NCBI GenBank assembly: GCA_008828725.1
Contig: MEHQ01002204.1
Location: forward strand, 377,532-441,531
Source of the DNA: Saccharina japonica
Taxonomy: Eukaryota; Sar; Phaeophyceae; Laminariales; Laminariaceae
Direction: 5' to 3'
Length of the DNA stretch: 64,000 bases
Below the pieces are notes generated by a model. It searched no databases. It was not told the origin of the DNA and saw only the letters and a list, made by a program, of their open reading frames with translations. Shown one piece after another: positions 25,714 through 37,700 of this stretch. A program made the position numbers and the translations under genes. Position 1 is the stretch's first letter; every line of letters starts with the position of its first letter.

Positions 25714-27383
25714 ACAATCATGGCGGCGAAGCGTCGGTAGCCTAAACCCTTGTGAGTTGCAGCATGTTTGTTTATACTTTGGTCCATGGTGTATCGAATA
25801 CACACAGTAGTCTTCATTTTCGCTACCGTCAACAGAGCAGAACACCTGCAAACGGGAAACAATTGTGACGCTTATGTATGGAAGAGTGATGTTGGTATGC
25901 CGCACACTTGTATGGGGGGGTTATGACCCTGCGGAGGAGTTCACAATAATTTTTTGGCGCCAAACAGTGACGACAACAGCAGTAGCGACGGCCACTGCGC
26001 GGTTTGGGGGATGACACAAACTGGTTGTCCGAGTTACAATGCAAAGAGTCGCACGACACAGAACGGGACGTGCGCAAGCAGCATATAACTCTTCCCGTGC
26101 CGCTGGGTGGTCACGCTGATCCTTGAAGGTTGATAACGCCAAGGTTGTCATTGATTTGGTCGCTATATGAGGGGTCTCGACGGGGTTAAGGTAGCCTAGA
26201 GCGGGTAGAATCGCCGCAGCGCACGGGAACCGCGCCCCTCGGCCACAGGGAGAAGGCATCGTTGAGTACGCAGTCGGGAAACCCCAAACACCATCGGCAG
26301 TTTTTTGTATCCATCCGTAGATTGGGCACAGTGGACGAGGCACGTCGTTACATGCGTGTCTACAAAAGATTGTATTCCACGAGATCTAGTGGATGCTCGG
26401 CTTTGAATTCCCGTTGCAACTTAGTTTAGGGCGGGCTCGGCCTGTCTCTATGACGAGCATCGGGCGATTGGCCCCCTGTGATAGCTACAGTACTTTGTTT
26501 GCGGGGATGGTTGTGAGTGCATTGAGCTCAACACAGGTACCTACCGTGTGTACACCGATTAAGGGTGTAACACGTGCGTTCCGGCTCTTGCATTGGGGCA
26601 ACACGACGGTTTCTCCTTCCCGTGGCCGTAGAGGGAGAGGGGTGTCGTTTCTTCAGCCACGCGTATATATTGTGTGGCTCAACAACCCCCGGGAGGGTGA
26701 TATCAACTACTGCTTGGTATTTGTTTCTGAATATGTTTCTACTCCCTGGGACACGTCTGACGCGTCATCGATACGATTTCAGCTGCTGAAAAGGCCCTAC
26801 CTACTGTACTGCGTCACACTACATTGTTTCGCCATTATTTCCGGAAACCCGAGTTCGATTCTCGGATTGGAAACCATGAAACAAAATGGTCGTCTGGTCA
26901 ACATAGGTCAAGGGCAGTTTATGTTACCTGTTTCCCGTTATCGCTTGCCGCTCGTGATAACCGACATCCGGGGGTCCTCATGAACATCCTAGACTTACGA
27001 TAGACACAGGATTCATCTTGCACCGAGCTCGTGCATTGACACTACCTGGGCCCTCGTGGTGAACAGGCTCCAGCGTTGATGACCTTGCTTCTCTCGTCTC
27101 CTCCAACTGACGAAGCTCCCACTCGCAAAGCGGTTGGTTTAGATATGGCTCATATATTCAATGTGCTTGCTCACTTCACTTGTTAGCAAGGTGGGCCTTC
27201 CTTTCTAGATTTGGTATTGAGCTGGTGTTCCAGGTAAGGAGGCCTTTTCACGAGGGCACTTTCATTCTTCATCGCCCTTGAACTGGGTCTTCCCTTAGCG
27301 CCGTCAGATATTGACTACCATCTAGATGCACCGTCGTAACTTACATCTATCGTTTTATCATGCAGCTATCATTATATTGGTCT

Positions 27384-28845
27384 TTATTTGAATGGTGCGA
27401 TCCAGAACGCGTCAACCCCGCCTGGCCCATCGGCACGGAGGCTGGGTGCCACACTCAGTTGATAATTTTGTCTCGCGTCGGGCCGCATCTGGCCATCCTT
27501 TGACGGTCCTTCTGAGCTGGCGCCAATCCGGACCCGGTCCCCGAGTCGGTGCTTCTGAAATGGACTCGGATGTCTGTGAAGGAACACTCTTACTGACCTC
27601 CCTATGGGCGAGGCGCACCTGTTCTGCCACTCCTCTAGCTCGAGCGACTGTGTGCCACAGAGGGACCAGCTCTTCGAAGGTTTCCATAAAATATCGGGCT
27701 GTACAAATATTTCAATGCCGTCCGACCTGCCCTTGCATAGGCGCCCGGGTGCTGGCAGTAGTACTGTAGCGAGAGCACCGCCCTTACGTCGAGAGGTCTA
27801 GGTTCAGAATAAGGCTAACAGTATATGCATTGGCTATCCGTGCGAATCCCCGAGGAGTCTTGCTACTCATAGACAAGGATCACAACATGCTTACGAGTGA
27901 TACGCGTGGGGTAACAATACTATGATTAACATCAAGGTAGCCGATACACCGACCGAGCAGATGGGGTGCGCTCGTTCGTTCGTATCTCAAGAGGGTGTAG
28001 CGTGCCTCTGGTGCATCGGATGGAGTGCGCTGGAACGTGGATACAAACTATGACTGCTTATAACGCCACAGGTCAATCTGATTGCGACGACGAAGTAAAT
28101 AGGAGCGAGTGGGGGCGGCCACTCGTCAAATGGGGAGGGGCTGCAAACAATACGGCACCTCCTATCACGAAAACGCCTTATATTGTTACTACTGAAACGG
28201 TCCTGAACCCTAACACCCCCCGTAGCATATCACGACGACGGAAATATGTGCTACAGCAATCCGGGACAATAACGGAGTGTAAAGAACCGCAAGGCCCAAA
28301 GAGCAATCAAAGTCTCGGGGATAGGCAAAAACGATCCGGAAACGAAGGGGACATCAGAGGGAAGTGTCCGATAACAACCCTTTAACACCCTGCCTTTTCA
28401 CTGCGCGTTTGACAGCCTGGCCACTATTCAATTTTATAGTTTCCCTAATGTTGTGCGTTTGGTTCAGGTCGTGGAGGACACGTATCCGTCGCACCCCTCC
28501 CACCTCTCGGGGCCACGATCGACCCAATTCTGCCATAAACTCTTGCAGCCAACCCTCTAACACGTCAACGGCCCCTGGACCTCGCGGGTTATCAACGGGG
28601 TCGAAAACTATGTCTGCGTGTAGCCCATGGCATGAGTGTGGCACTACTTCCGCTACAAACTCCCTGCCTCCGTCACAGAAGATCACTCGAGGTACGCCAA
28701 AGGTTAGGCGAAACTCGGTGATCACTTGCCCCCTGCTTAATACCACCATGGCGAGTCTTTCGCTAACGAAGCAACCCATTCCGACAGTAAATACGCAGCA
28801 TAAGTACGCACACAGCTTAAGTTGGTTAGGTACATTTAGCAACAT
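27384..28845 (-). mobile_element. Fossil Ty3/gypsy-like pol fragment (integrase core and C-terminal part)
   Basis: The leftward reading at 28845-28354 has an integrase (rve) catalytic-core signature: a short-loop FGVPRVIFCDGGREF segment with its usual surroundings. At 27690-27384 comes a segment like the region after the core (GDRVR.., ..KDG....RPDARQNYQLS). Family: LTR retrotransposon, Ty3/gypsy-like. It is a remnant, broken in several places and without recognisable gag, reverse transcriptase or LTRs. Age unknown; clearly not recent. Confidence 0.6.
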
Positions 28846-29836
28846 ATTCCATTTCCCAGTGGAAACAGTTCATTGTATTGCTGCCACATCCGGCCCCAGA
28901 TTGGTACATTCACGAAATGTTCGATACAACACCATCATGTTGATGAATGCATTCAAAATAAACAAATACTTTTGTTTTCACTTACGAGGCACACTATGTC
29001 ATGTGACAGAAGAACAAAGCAGGTACCGCTGCATCAAACAATTACAAGACATACTTCTGTAAGAATACTACTGCTGGGTGGGTGGGATGGTCTCAATAAT
29101 TCCGTGACCAACTCTCCTTAGGAGGTTTCAGGAGCGAAGAAGAGGAGTGACCTCTCTAGGATACCAGTTTTACGACCTTCTGAATGAATCCGTGGTTCCA
29201 TTATTTTGGACCCTCCGATGCAATGGCCAAGTTGCTAATAATGTATTCTGTCTCCATACCGTGGATCATTCGATGTAAGTGTCGGATTGGATCAGGCCTC
29301 CTGCGCCGGCCCGTGGTCCCGCCCACACTTCATTGTTATGTTGCTTTATCTCTGTAGGCGATCACTGGTCAGGTGCAGAGTTGTCTCGCCTAAACGTCCT
29401 TAACATTGGATCCATCCTTTGTGGCACAAGGTGCGGACTTATTCCTGAACTCGAGCACAGTTGTAGGTCGCTGGAGTCGTCTCATCTCGCCGACGCCTCA
29501 GCTCATATATAGGTTGGGATCAACGAGGCCTCACTGCTTCGATAAGCCGGAAGCCCCCACCGAGTATTCCTACGCCCGCGTTGATTCGATGGCAAGCAAG
29601 ACGCGGCACCTCGTCGCAGAGTGTGGGTATTCCAGCAAAACATACACTAAACCAACTATCTAATGCCGTTATTGGCGTGTCTCGCGCAACATGATGGGCG
29701 GGCAATACGATATATTTTCCCTTGCCACTTATATCTGTCGCGTGCTGTTGTAGGTCACACCCATCGTCGGCTCACATAGTCTTCCTTTCTCTTGGCACCG
29801 CATGGTTTTTCTCCCAGATCGCGTGGACGAGAGGCA

Positions 29837-30087
29837 TGCTACGTACGATAGAGGCGCACCATATACATATTTAATTTCTTGAGCATCTCACTTGAAGAGC
29901 TCCGTACCTCACCGGCAATTTTTTTTTGTGGATGAAAATATATATGTCCTACCCATGACCGGGGAGCATATTAAATACCGTATTGCAATACCAGAACGAT
30001 CGTCCGACGGATTTGGGTTGAGAAGCCCGATCAATATCAAGAAAAGGTTTCAAGCTCAACACAGTTACAGCACCTCCATCGTAGCAG
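29837..30087. mobile_element. MITE family A copy, diverged
   Basis: Begins GCTACGTACGATAGAGG, keeps the GAGC..CTCACTTGAAGAGCTC, GACGGATTTGGGTTGAGAAG and ACCTCCATCGTAGCA parts. Heavily diverged. Confidence 0.65.
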
Positions 30088-30209
30088 GCGTTCCGAACTC
30101 TTTCCGTCCCCGGCCCGGGGTGTTTTATCTCATATTACTACTGTACTGCTGTAACAGCACGTCGACGCCTAACTGGTATATATATAGCTTAACAATTAAG
30201 CAGGACGCA

Positions 30210-30457
30210 TGCTACCATAGAGGTGCGCACCATGAGTTGTATGAGCTCCTCACTTGAAGGAGCGTCACACCTCACCGAAAAAAGAATTTACTGTAGGAGG
30301 AAACTTTAAGTCAAGTGCTGCCGGATGATAAATATCATAACCGAAGTATATTCTGAAACATTTTTCGTCTCAAAAATGAAAGTCCGACGAATTTGGGGTA
30401 AGGAGCCCGATCGTTCAGAAAACGATTCAGCCAAAAAGTGCTACCTCTACCGCAGCA
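30210..30457. mobile_element. MITE family A copy (A3)
   Basis: About 248 bp, ends TGCTACCATAGAGGT and ACCTCTACCGCAGCA; the internal GGAGCCCGATCGTTCAGAAA is intact. Confidence 0.85.
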
Positions 30458-32858
30458 CGCGTCTGAGGCCTCTCTGCTGCGGCAGGATATCACACCTGTA
30501 CTTGTTGTTCCTTTACCCCTATGTCATTGCCGTGGTTTGATCCTTCGTTTGGGGTCATTGACGTCCGTATATACCCGAACTTGAGTAACACCTTGATATC
30601 TAGTAGGTTCGGATTCGGTTGTCACCGGAAATGCTGTGTACCAACGAACAGACCGCGCGGACAGCGGCAGGACGTTTGCCTCTATGAACGCCATTTCGCG
30701 AAAACGCTCCACCTCCGCCACATCGGCGGACGTTGTTACACCGACGTATATTCGTACGGCGGTTGCGGACTATCACCCCCACGTACTCCATATGAGCGTC
30801 CATGGACGTACTGTCCCATGTTTTGACTCTGGAATCATATTGTCCTTCTGAACTCGGTGTCTTCAAAATACAATTAAGATACAAATCATAGCTGGAGCAC
30901 GCGAATACAGTATACACCTCAAGCTAGAAACAGTAAATAAAAACAAACAAAACTGAACTCGATTCAGAGGAAAAAGGAACACAAATCGAGGAGAATAGGA
31001 GACAAAGGAGAACAGAGGAAGAAGGAGAAAAGAGGAATAAGGAGAAAACATGTGGAGAAAGACAGGGAGGCATGACAATACGTAATATGAAGTACGCTAG
31101 CAAACAAATGCAAGATAATGCACAGGCTTGAATACTCGCAGGCAAGCAATCAAGTAGATAGGGGGGGTGACGATCCAAGAAAAGAAAACGCAAGCGAAAT
31201 CGGAAAATTCATCAACAGGAAGGGCTAATCTAGCTATTCATACGCACGCTTGTTCATGACTAGCAGGCCCAACATAAACATGAAAGAGCTACGTATACAC
31301 GAACCACGAAACAGAAATAGTTCGACGAGAGAGGAACACAAAAACCAAATAAAACGTAAAACAAGGGGAAAGCTAAAAGCAGGGGATGGAGGCATACAGA
31401 AGGCGAGGCAGTCCAGATTTCCCAACGCTATCAACTTAGATACTCGAAAGACTCGCACCGTGACTCTCATGACCATCTCAGTCGTCAGTCGTTTGGGCAG
31501 AACATGTCATTCTCCCTACCCTCCGCGACTTGCCCCCGCACCCGCCCCATACTTGGCGGGTTGGAGTCAACGGTTCGCGTCGCCGTCGCATGCACCGTTC
31601 CCGCACCACCTCTCCCCGCGCCATGGCGTTACCACACGTAGGCCTCGGCACTGTCCAAGACCCATCTTAACCACCTGCTGGTCGTAAGGTCTTCCTCGCG
31701 TTGTTACCGTTCGCTCTTGATGGCCAACTCGTTGATACCCTCCTCAGGGGGCCTCACCCGACCCTTCTCTTGTCCAAAGGAGTAGCCCATACCTTCCACC
31801 AACTGTCATACAATCACCCTCCTCGCCAGGTGCTACTCTACCAATCGTGCCACAAACATGGCAATCAAAATTCCTTCGCCTGTGACTTCGCCTGCGACTT
31901 CTCCTGCGCGCCGTTGACTCACACTCTTCGAGTCTGTCTTGACAAGCTCGTGGGCGTAGAATAGGGTAGAGCCGTCCCGCTTTCGTTAGCGACAGCAGTC
32001 GGTGGCTCGGAGGGGCACTTAGGGATGGGCCGTAACCTGCAGCAATTAACCGTTGTCGGACTCCGCGTGACGAACCCCTGCATCATCATCTCGAGCACCT
32101 CGGCATCCACCATCCGCACCTTCAACCACACACCTGGGTGGTCATAGACCGCCAATCTTTACCGCCGGGAACACGTTCCTGCCCTCTGAATTTCGACGCG
32201 TTACCTCAACATTTCATATGCGGTGTGCGAAGATTCATCCGGATCCAATCGAACTCGCTGTAGCCTGCGGTATCACCGAACCATTCTGCTCTCTGAACCG
32301 GTACCTTCGCACCAGTAAAAGCTCCTATTCTACTCCACCCACGGGCGCACGACGGAAACAAAATTCGACGCCACACCGATCTAAACATGTCACGGGGAGA
32401 AACCACCCAGTGGGCTGATGGGATATCGGGACGAATCTAAGATACGAAAAAGCGATCGTTCTCGTATATATTGATGTTACTTGATTTTAGTTTCTCCCTC
32501 AATCCTGGACCTCGAGCATGTAAGGTGGGGTATCTGGTGTATTTCTACGTATGCGTTGCGTGCGCCAGGAACCCTCAGCTACTAGGTGTCGAGTGGCCGC
32601 GCGTACGCGTTCCCATCAACGTACGCCCTCTACATGAAAACTAAGTGAGGGATTTGGCAGCCAACATCCATATTTCCAAGTGCCTATCGATACGTGCGAA
32701 AGCTGCGGTTAACGTTCAGTTCCACCTCCCCACCGAACAGACGAAGAACGACGCGTACAACTAATCACGAATACCAATGACTTGAACGGAGCAGCCAGTT
32801 AGAATAATATATATTATTGTGGTTTAACCCTCTTGTCAAACGCTAAGGCCGTGGTGAC

Positions 32859-33660
32859 AGAACACGCTCCAGTAACCCTGGAGTGGAAGATTACCACCTC
32901 AGGAAACTAATACAATACGAGGTACTGCCAAAGAGCACACTTCAGACACGGGGCCAAGACGGACACTCTGACACCAGCGTACGAATGCACCAGGTACGTG
33001 CATATAGTACGCCTTGCAACCAAAAGCGAATAAGACCGCATACAAATCGAAAATCGAAAATGAACCAAATGGGGCGAAACACAGAAAAATCAGAAAATGT
33101 GAAGAACAAGAAAAAGAAATCATGAAATTACCTGTGGAACATGCGCGGGTTAACACGAACGAATACACAGATCTTACTATACGACACATCGATGCGTCTC
33201 TTGGGACCTATTGTATACATCAACTCGGGGTATTTACTTGGCGACGAGATTCGCAAGATACAGACCCAGTCAGAGCTAGGCTGGAATGGTCCGTGGCCAT
33301 TTCAACTCCCAACGCTAGACAGAAGAGCATAATCCACGACGTTAGAACAGAAGACATATGGCGGCCTCCCAACGTGGCGCTGTCCAGCTCTCGAAGGAAA
33401 CGATTCTGATTGAGGCATTATAGCACCAAGAACTGAACCTGAAGGGCGTGGCGACGGTTGTAGAAGCGTGCGGAGGAAAACAACGTGTTGATAGTTCACC
33501 CACGCCCAAGCACAAATGAGCCACTACATGGCACGATTAACAGGAAACACGCAGCGCGTAGTGGTTTCAGCAGGTCTAGCCCCCTATGCCAACAGGGCGG
33601 CACTCGGGGCACGTGATTTCGTGTACGTTTGGGGTAGACCAACCATCTTACAACGCAAAC
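32859..33660 (-). repeat. Right copy of inner inverted-duplication block
   Basis: Reverse-oriented partner of 24480-25290. This is the innermost detectable homology of the right arm, so the duplication breakpoint on this side lies near or left of 32.86 kb. Confidence 0.6.
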
Positions 33661-34722
33661 GTGTCGACATTTACATACTGGAAGCTTTTCCATTGAACAA
33701 CAGGTATTTCATGGAATATATCGCCAAAGCATCGTACGCGCACACCGCAACGTCGACCAAAAACAGCGAGTATCTCGACAATGGCAGTGCCTTAAGACCG
33801 GATACCCAACTGTCTTCGCGGTGACCGCGGATGTAATCGACTAAGGTTTCGGAACCCATGCTGTCGACAGGGTAATACATACGTAATATTAATGGGCAGC
33901 CGACAACGTCCGCTCTCGCCAAAAGCCTGACTGGTATATTACACGAACAGGGTCGATTTAGTCGATGCTAAGTATTCCCATACTAACCGGCGCCCCTGCT
34001 ATGCTGTTTGGATTCCCCGTGATACGGCACGTCTTAAGTGTCACGGTGATCAATGTGTACCATATGATATGGTTGCTTGTTTAAGCGACCGTGTCTGGTA
34101 CACTCAGACGACCCAAGAAGCATCACCTGTAACCAAACACTACTGTGGTCGTACATCCTTCATTTTGCGAGGCACCTGGCTATTCAAAAACGCATGCCGC
34201 GATAAGGATGGCACCTGTTTCCGCCTTCGGAGGCGAATACTTATTTTTTGTGACCGACGAGTCTCCTACCCAATAAGGCACTCCTTATCGCTCGAATCTA
34301 ACTTATTGTTTTCACTACGTTTCGATAAATACTTGAGCCGTGACTTTGTTCACATGGGTCCGCTTGAAGTTGTGCTGATATCAACTGTCTGATTGGGGTG
34401 TGGAACTCTTCAAACGCAAGGAGTACCCTAAATGATCAGGTGCACTATATATCTTAGCATGAATCAACATCTTCGCGACACGGAACGCGTTTACTAAACC
34501 TCAGCCGGGTTGCTCCCCGCACCCTATTTCAAACGTGGTTGTACGCTACCTACACCGTTCGAGGGCAACTATAGTAAGCAGTGGATGCCGTGCTGTGGAA
34601 GTGGCATGATGAACATGCTATGCGTACGTGTGAAGGCGTACGTTTGATCGAAGCGTCCCTATGGTCCAAGGTCACGACTGCAATGGAATGGTCGTATCCA
34701 TGCAACAGCGTACCTGCCGTAT

Positions 34723-34779
34723 TTACATAAAATCATAAACTCTTGGGGAGTTTCCAACCATGACTTGAGTAGCAATCGT
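34723..34779 (-). CDS. Gene 2 candidate terminal exon
   Basis: An 82-bp intron follows the F5/8C exon, then an acceptor-like CCGCAAG and TIATQVMVGNSPRVYDFM, ended by a stop. The conserved TQV.VGNSPRVYD matches gene 1 at 21661 onward, but the tail is some 45 residues shorter. Exon limits are uncertain. Confidence 0.4.
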   Translation of the reverse strand, partial: TIATQVMVGNSPRVYDFM

Positions 34780-37700
34780 CTTGCGGATATGCGCGTGCAG
34801 CTGTCTACGTAAGCATTCAGCACATACATGATTATTATGATCCCAAGCCCCTCCAACGTACCTCGGTGATGCTCACCCACACGTCAGTGTTGTTCTCAGG
34901 GTCGTCGAGGCACAGCTTGATGTACTCCGTTTCGTCGGTGGAGAGGTCGAAGCTCTGGTACCCCAGCGTCGAGCCGCTGGACGTGATCGTGCTGTGGAGA
35001 AGACCGTTGTCGAACACGTCCAGCGTCCGCGTCCTCTCGTCCCCCTTGTGAAAGGCGACTTGCATCCTAACAATATCCTGGGGCTCCCCGAAGGAGTACG
35101 TGATGCAGCAGCCCTCGTCTTCGTCAGAGCTGTCGAGGATACCCCCCTGGCACGACCACCGGGAGTTTGCCGAGAGGACCTCGTCCCGGGTGTTGTAAGG
35201 AACGCAACCGTCAGGGCCGCACTCGCTTCCGGATGTCCGCGTGTCGTACCCAGTGGCGTCCACGTTGACCGAAGTCCTGTCCCGCGCGTCCACGAGGTCT
35301 GGGATGGGGTACGGTGTGCAACGGATGGGTTGGTAGGAGTTTAAGGGGGGATGTTTTTCTCCTTGTACTGGATCAAACGTGCCATTCCTCACTGTAAGTA
35401 GGATTGTGCTCCGTCGTGTCGTTGTTTCTAGTTTTGGACACGAACGCTACGATACATACCCTCAGTACGGTCCCGCGAGCACCGTCAGCAGCACTGGTGT
35501 GCCCTCGACGACACATCTCGTCAGTGCCGCATGTCCCAGGGGTTCAACCACGTGATAGATTTACATGAGAGCGATTTCACGCTCACCGGAAGACGGACAC
35601 GAAAACGCCCTGATGACCTCAGAAGAAGGCCCCACTGCAATAATGCCCCCAGCTGGAGAGAACGAGAAACATGCCGAAATGACAGAGAGACTGGGTGTTA
35701 AGGTGTGCGTCTTCCCTATTCCGACCACCAGAAAACATACCAATTGTGCGCGTTCCGTTGGTACTACAGTTGTATAGGACTGGTTGATATCTCTCACACA
35801 GTACGCATCCTCTTGGTGACAAAACGCGAGAGAAGTTCATCGCCGGTTACCCTGATTCCCGCTTGTCTAGCACAAGCAAAGCGCAGGAAGTTGGGTTGAT
35901 TCTCGAAATATATACCCCTGACAAAATATTTCCACTACTGGGCGCCGAGCGAGAACATCATTGGACCCGTTATAATGCCGTGGGGGTATACTGGGCATGA
36001 AGCCCGGGTCGCTGGCCTTCTAAAGAGTTGCCGCAAAGGCCTAGGTGTTAAATGGGACCAAGGCCCGTCTTCCGGTTCAATCTCCGTACCCTTCCCCTGA
36101 TGCATTGGCAATCGTTTTCAAGCATGTCATATATCAGGTGTAAAACACACCAGTAGCGATATTCGCAAGGGTCACGAGGTTTACGTTGTTGTGTCACACA
36201 CCGCAGCTGTAGCCATTTAGTCCAGGTTGACACTCGCAGGGGGTGCCGTCTTCGTCGCACAGGGGGGACTCCGGGCACTCTGCGCAACAAGATGGCAAAA
36301 CAACACAATGGGACGGGGAATATATATATATATATATATCACACCCTGGACTATTGACAATAGTCTTATTTCCTATTAATAGTTTCCTATTACAGTTGAC
36401 TGGCAATTGTGGTCGCCAATTCTAATTAATTGGAACGCATCGAGCTCTATGGTACAGACAATTCCTATTAACAGACACCCACTAGGCCCTATCGTCCACC
36501 CAAGTTATGCTAGTATACACCCATCTACATTAATGGTTGAAGTAATTGCTATTAGCAGTAACCACCGAAATCCCATTGCTGAACGCATAGTCTATTGAAA
36601 TATAATATCCCATTCTATTGTGACGCTAATGGACAATTGCAGAATATTTTCGGTGCCAATTGTGCTGGCAATTCCATTTAATTGAAATTCTGCTCAATAC
36701 ATTGTGCTGGCAATTCTATTTAATTGACACCCCTCCAAATAAATTGTGCTGGCAATTCCATTCAATTGACATCCTCCCAAATATATTGTGCTGGCAATTG
36801 CATTTAATTGGAATCCTTCTAAATCAATTGTCCTGGCAATTCCATTTACTAGACATCCTTCTCAACCAATTGTGCTGGCAATTCCATTTAATTGACATCT
36901 TTCTAAATTAACTGCGCGGGCAATTCCGTTTAGTTGGCATTTTTCTACATACATAATTGTCCTGGCAATTTCATTTATTTGGCAGGCTTCGAAAATAAAT
37001 GTCTAGACAATCAGGCATTTCCATTTAATCGACAATAATATGTTACCGGTCAATTGATTCCGGACGCTGCAATAGGAATTTCACACATCAATGTATGCAT
37101 GAGGAACCTATTTCTTAAAGGTGCAAAGACAAACGATTCATGAAGCAGTCAATTAATTGGAATCGACCAGACAACATATTTCGGAGGATGCGCATTAAAT
37201 TTAATATCTCGGACAAAATGTTTGGCGGCCGATTAATCACTAAGAGTTTTTTTTACATTCACTTTCTGCTTAAGCCTTGGACAATAGGCATCGCAGTAGA
37301 CTATTGCGCCTACAATTGACCCACCGAAAAGTCCATTAAGTGAAATGAGGCGGACAATTGATTCTTACCATATTGCTGCAATTGGAATTGCAAAGACAAC
37401 AACATATTGTGGTCCACCTACCAATTGGAATTGCTTAAGCAATTGTTTTAGAGCTCTGTGAATTAAATGGAATTGTCTCCTGCAACTTTTTCGCTCCGGA
37501 GACTCCAATACTACATTACTTCTTCAATAGGATATAGGACCTACCCGCAATTGACTAATGCTTTTACAGTAGACCTTCCGGAAGTCCATTTAAATGGAAA
37601 TGGTCGAGATGCTGCTTTCGTGGTGCATCTGTTAATAGTAATGGTTCGGCAGATAGGTTTGTGTCCTGGCCTTCTAATAGAGATTGTTTCAGCAATTATT

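Larger units (their letters stand above)
25291..32858. other. Central spacer between the inverted arms (about 7.6 kb)
   Basis: No host gene recognised. It contains a 3'-eroded MITE B3 (25498-25713), a broken Ty3/gypsy-like integrase (27384-28845, - strand), MITE A copies at 29837-30087 and 30210-30457, and a purine-rich tract at about 30955-31072. The longest open frame (26393-26983, +) has no motif I know. Confidence 0.5.

Noticed and set aside
26848-26867. Perfect tRNA T-arm-like hairpin (CCGAG TTCGATT CTCGG)
   Set aside because: No matching acceptor, D or anticodon arms could be drawn upstream; probably chance or an old tRNA-derived fragment.
26393-26983. 196-codon open frame on the + strand in the central spacer
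   Set aside because: No domain recognised, no similarity to the other arm, and an internal run that reads as ordinary non-coding sequence. It could still be an unknown gene.
31234-32406. Pro/Ser/Arg-rich frames right of the integrase fossil that might be more of the same element
   Set aside because: No gag, protease or reverse transcriptase motif could be recognised, so I did not extend the fossil.
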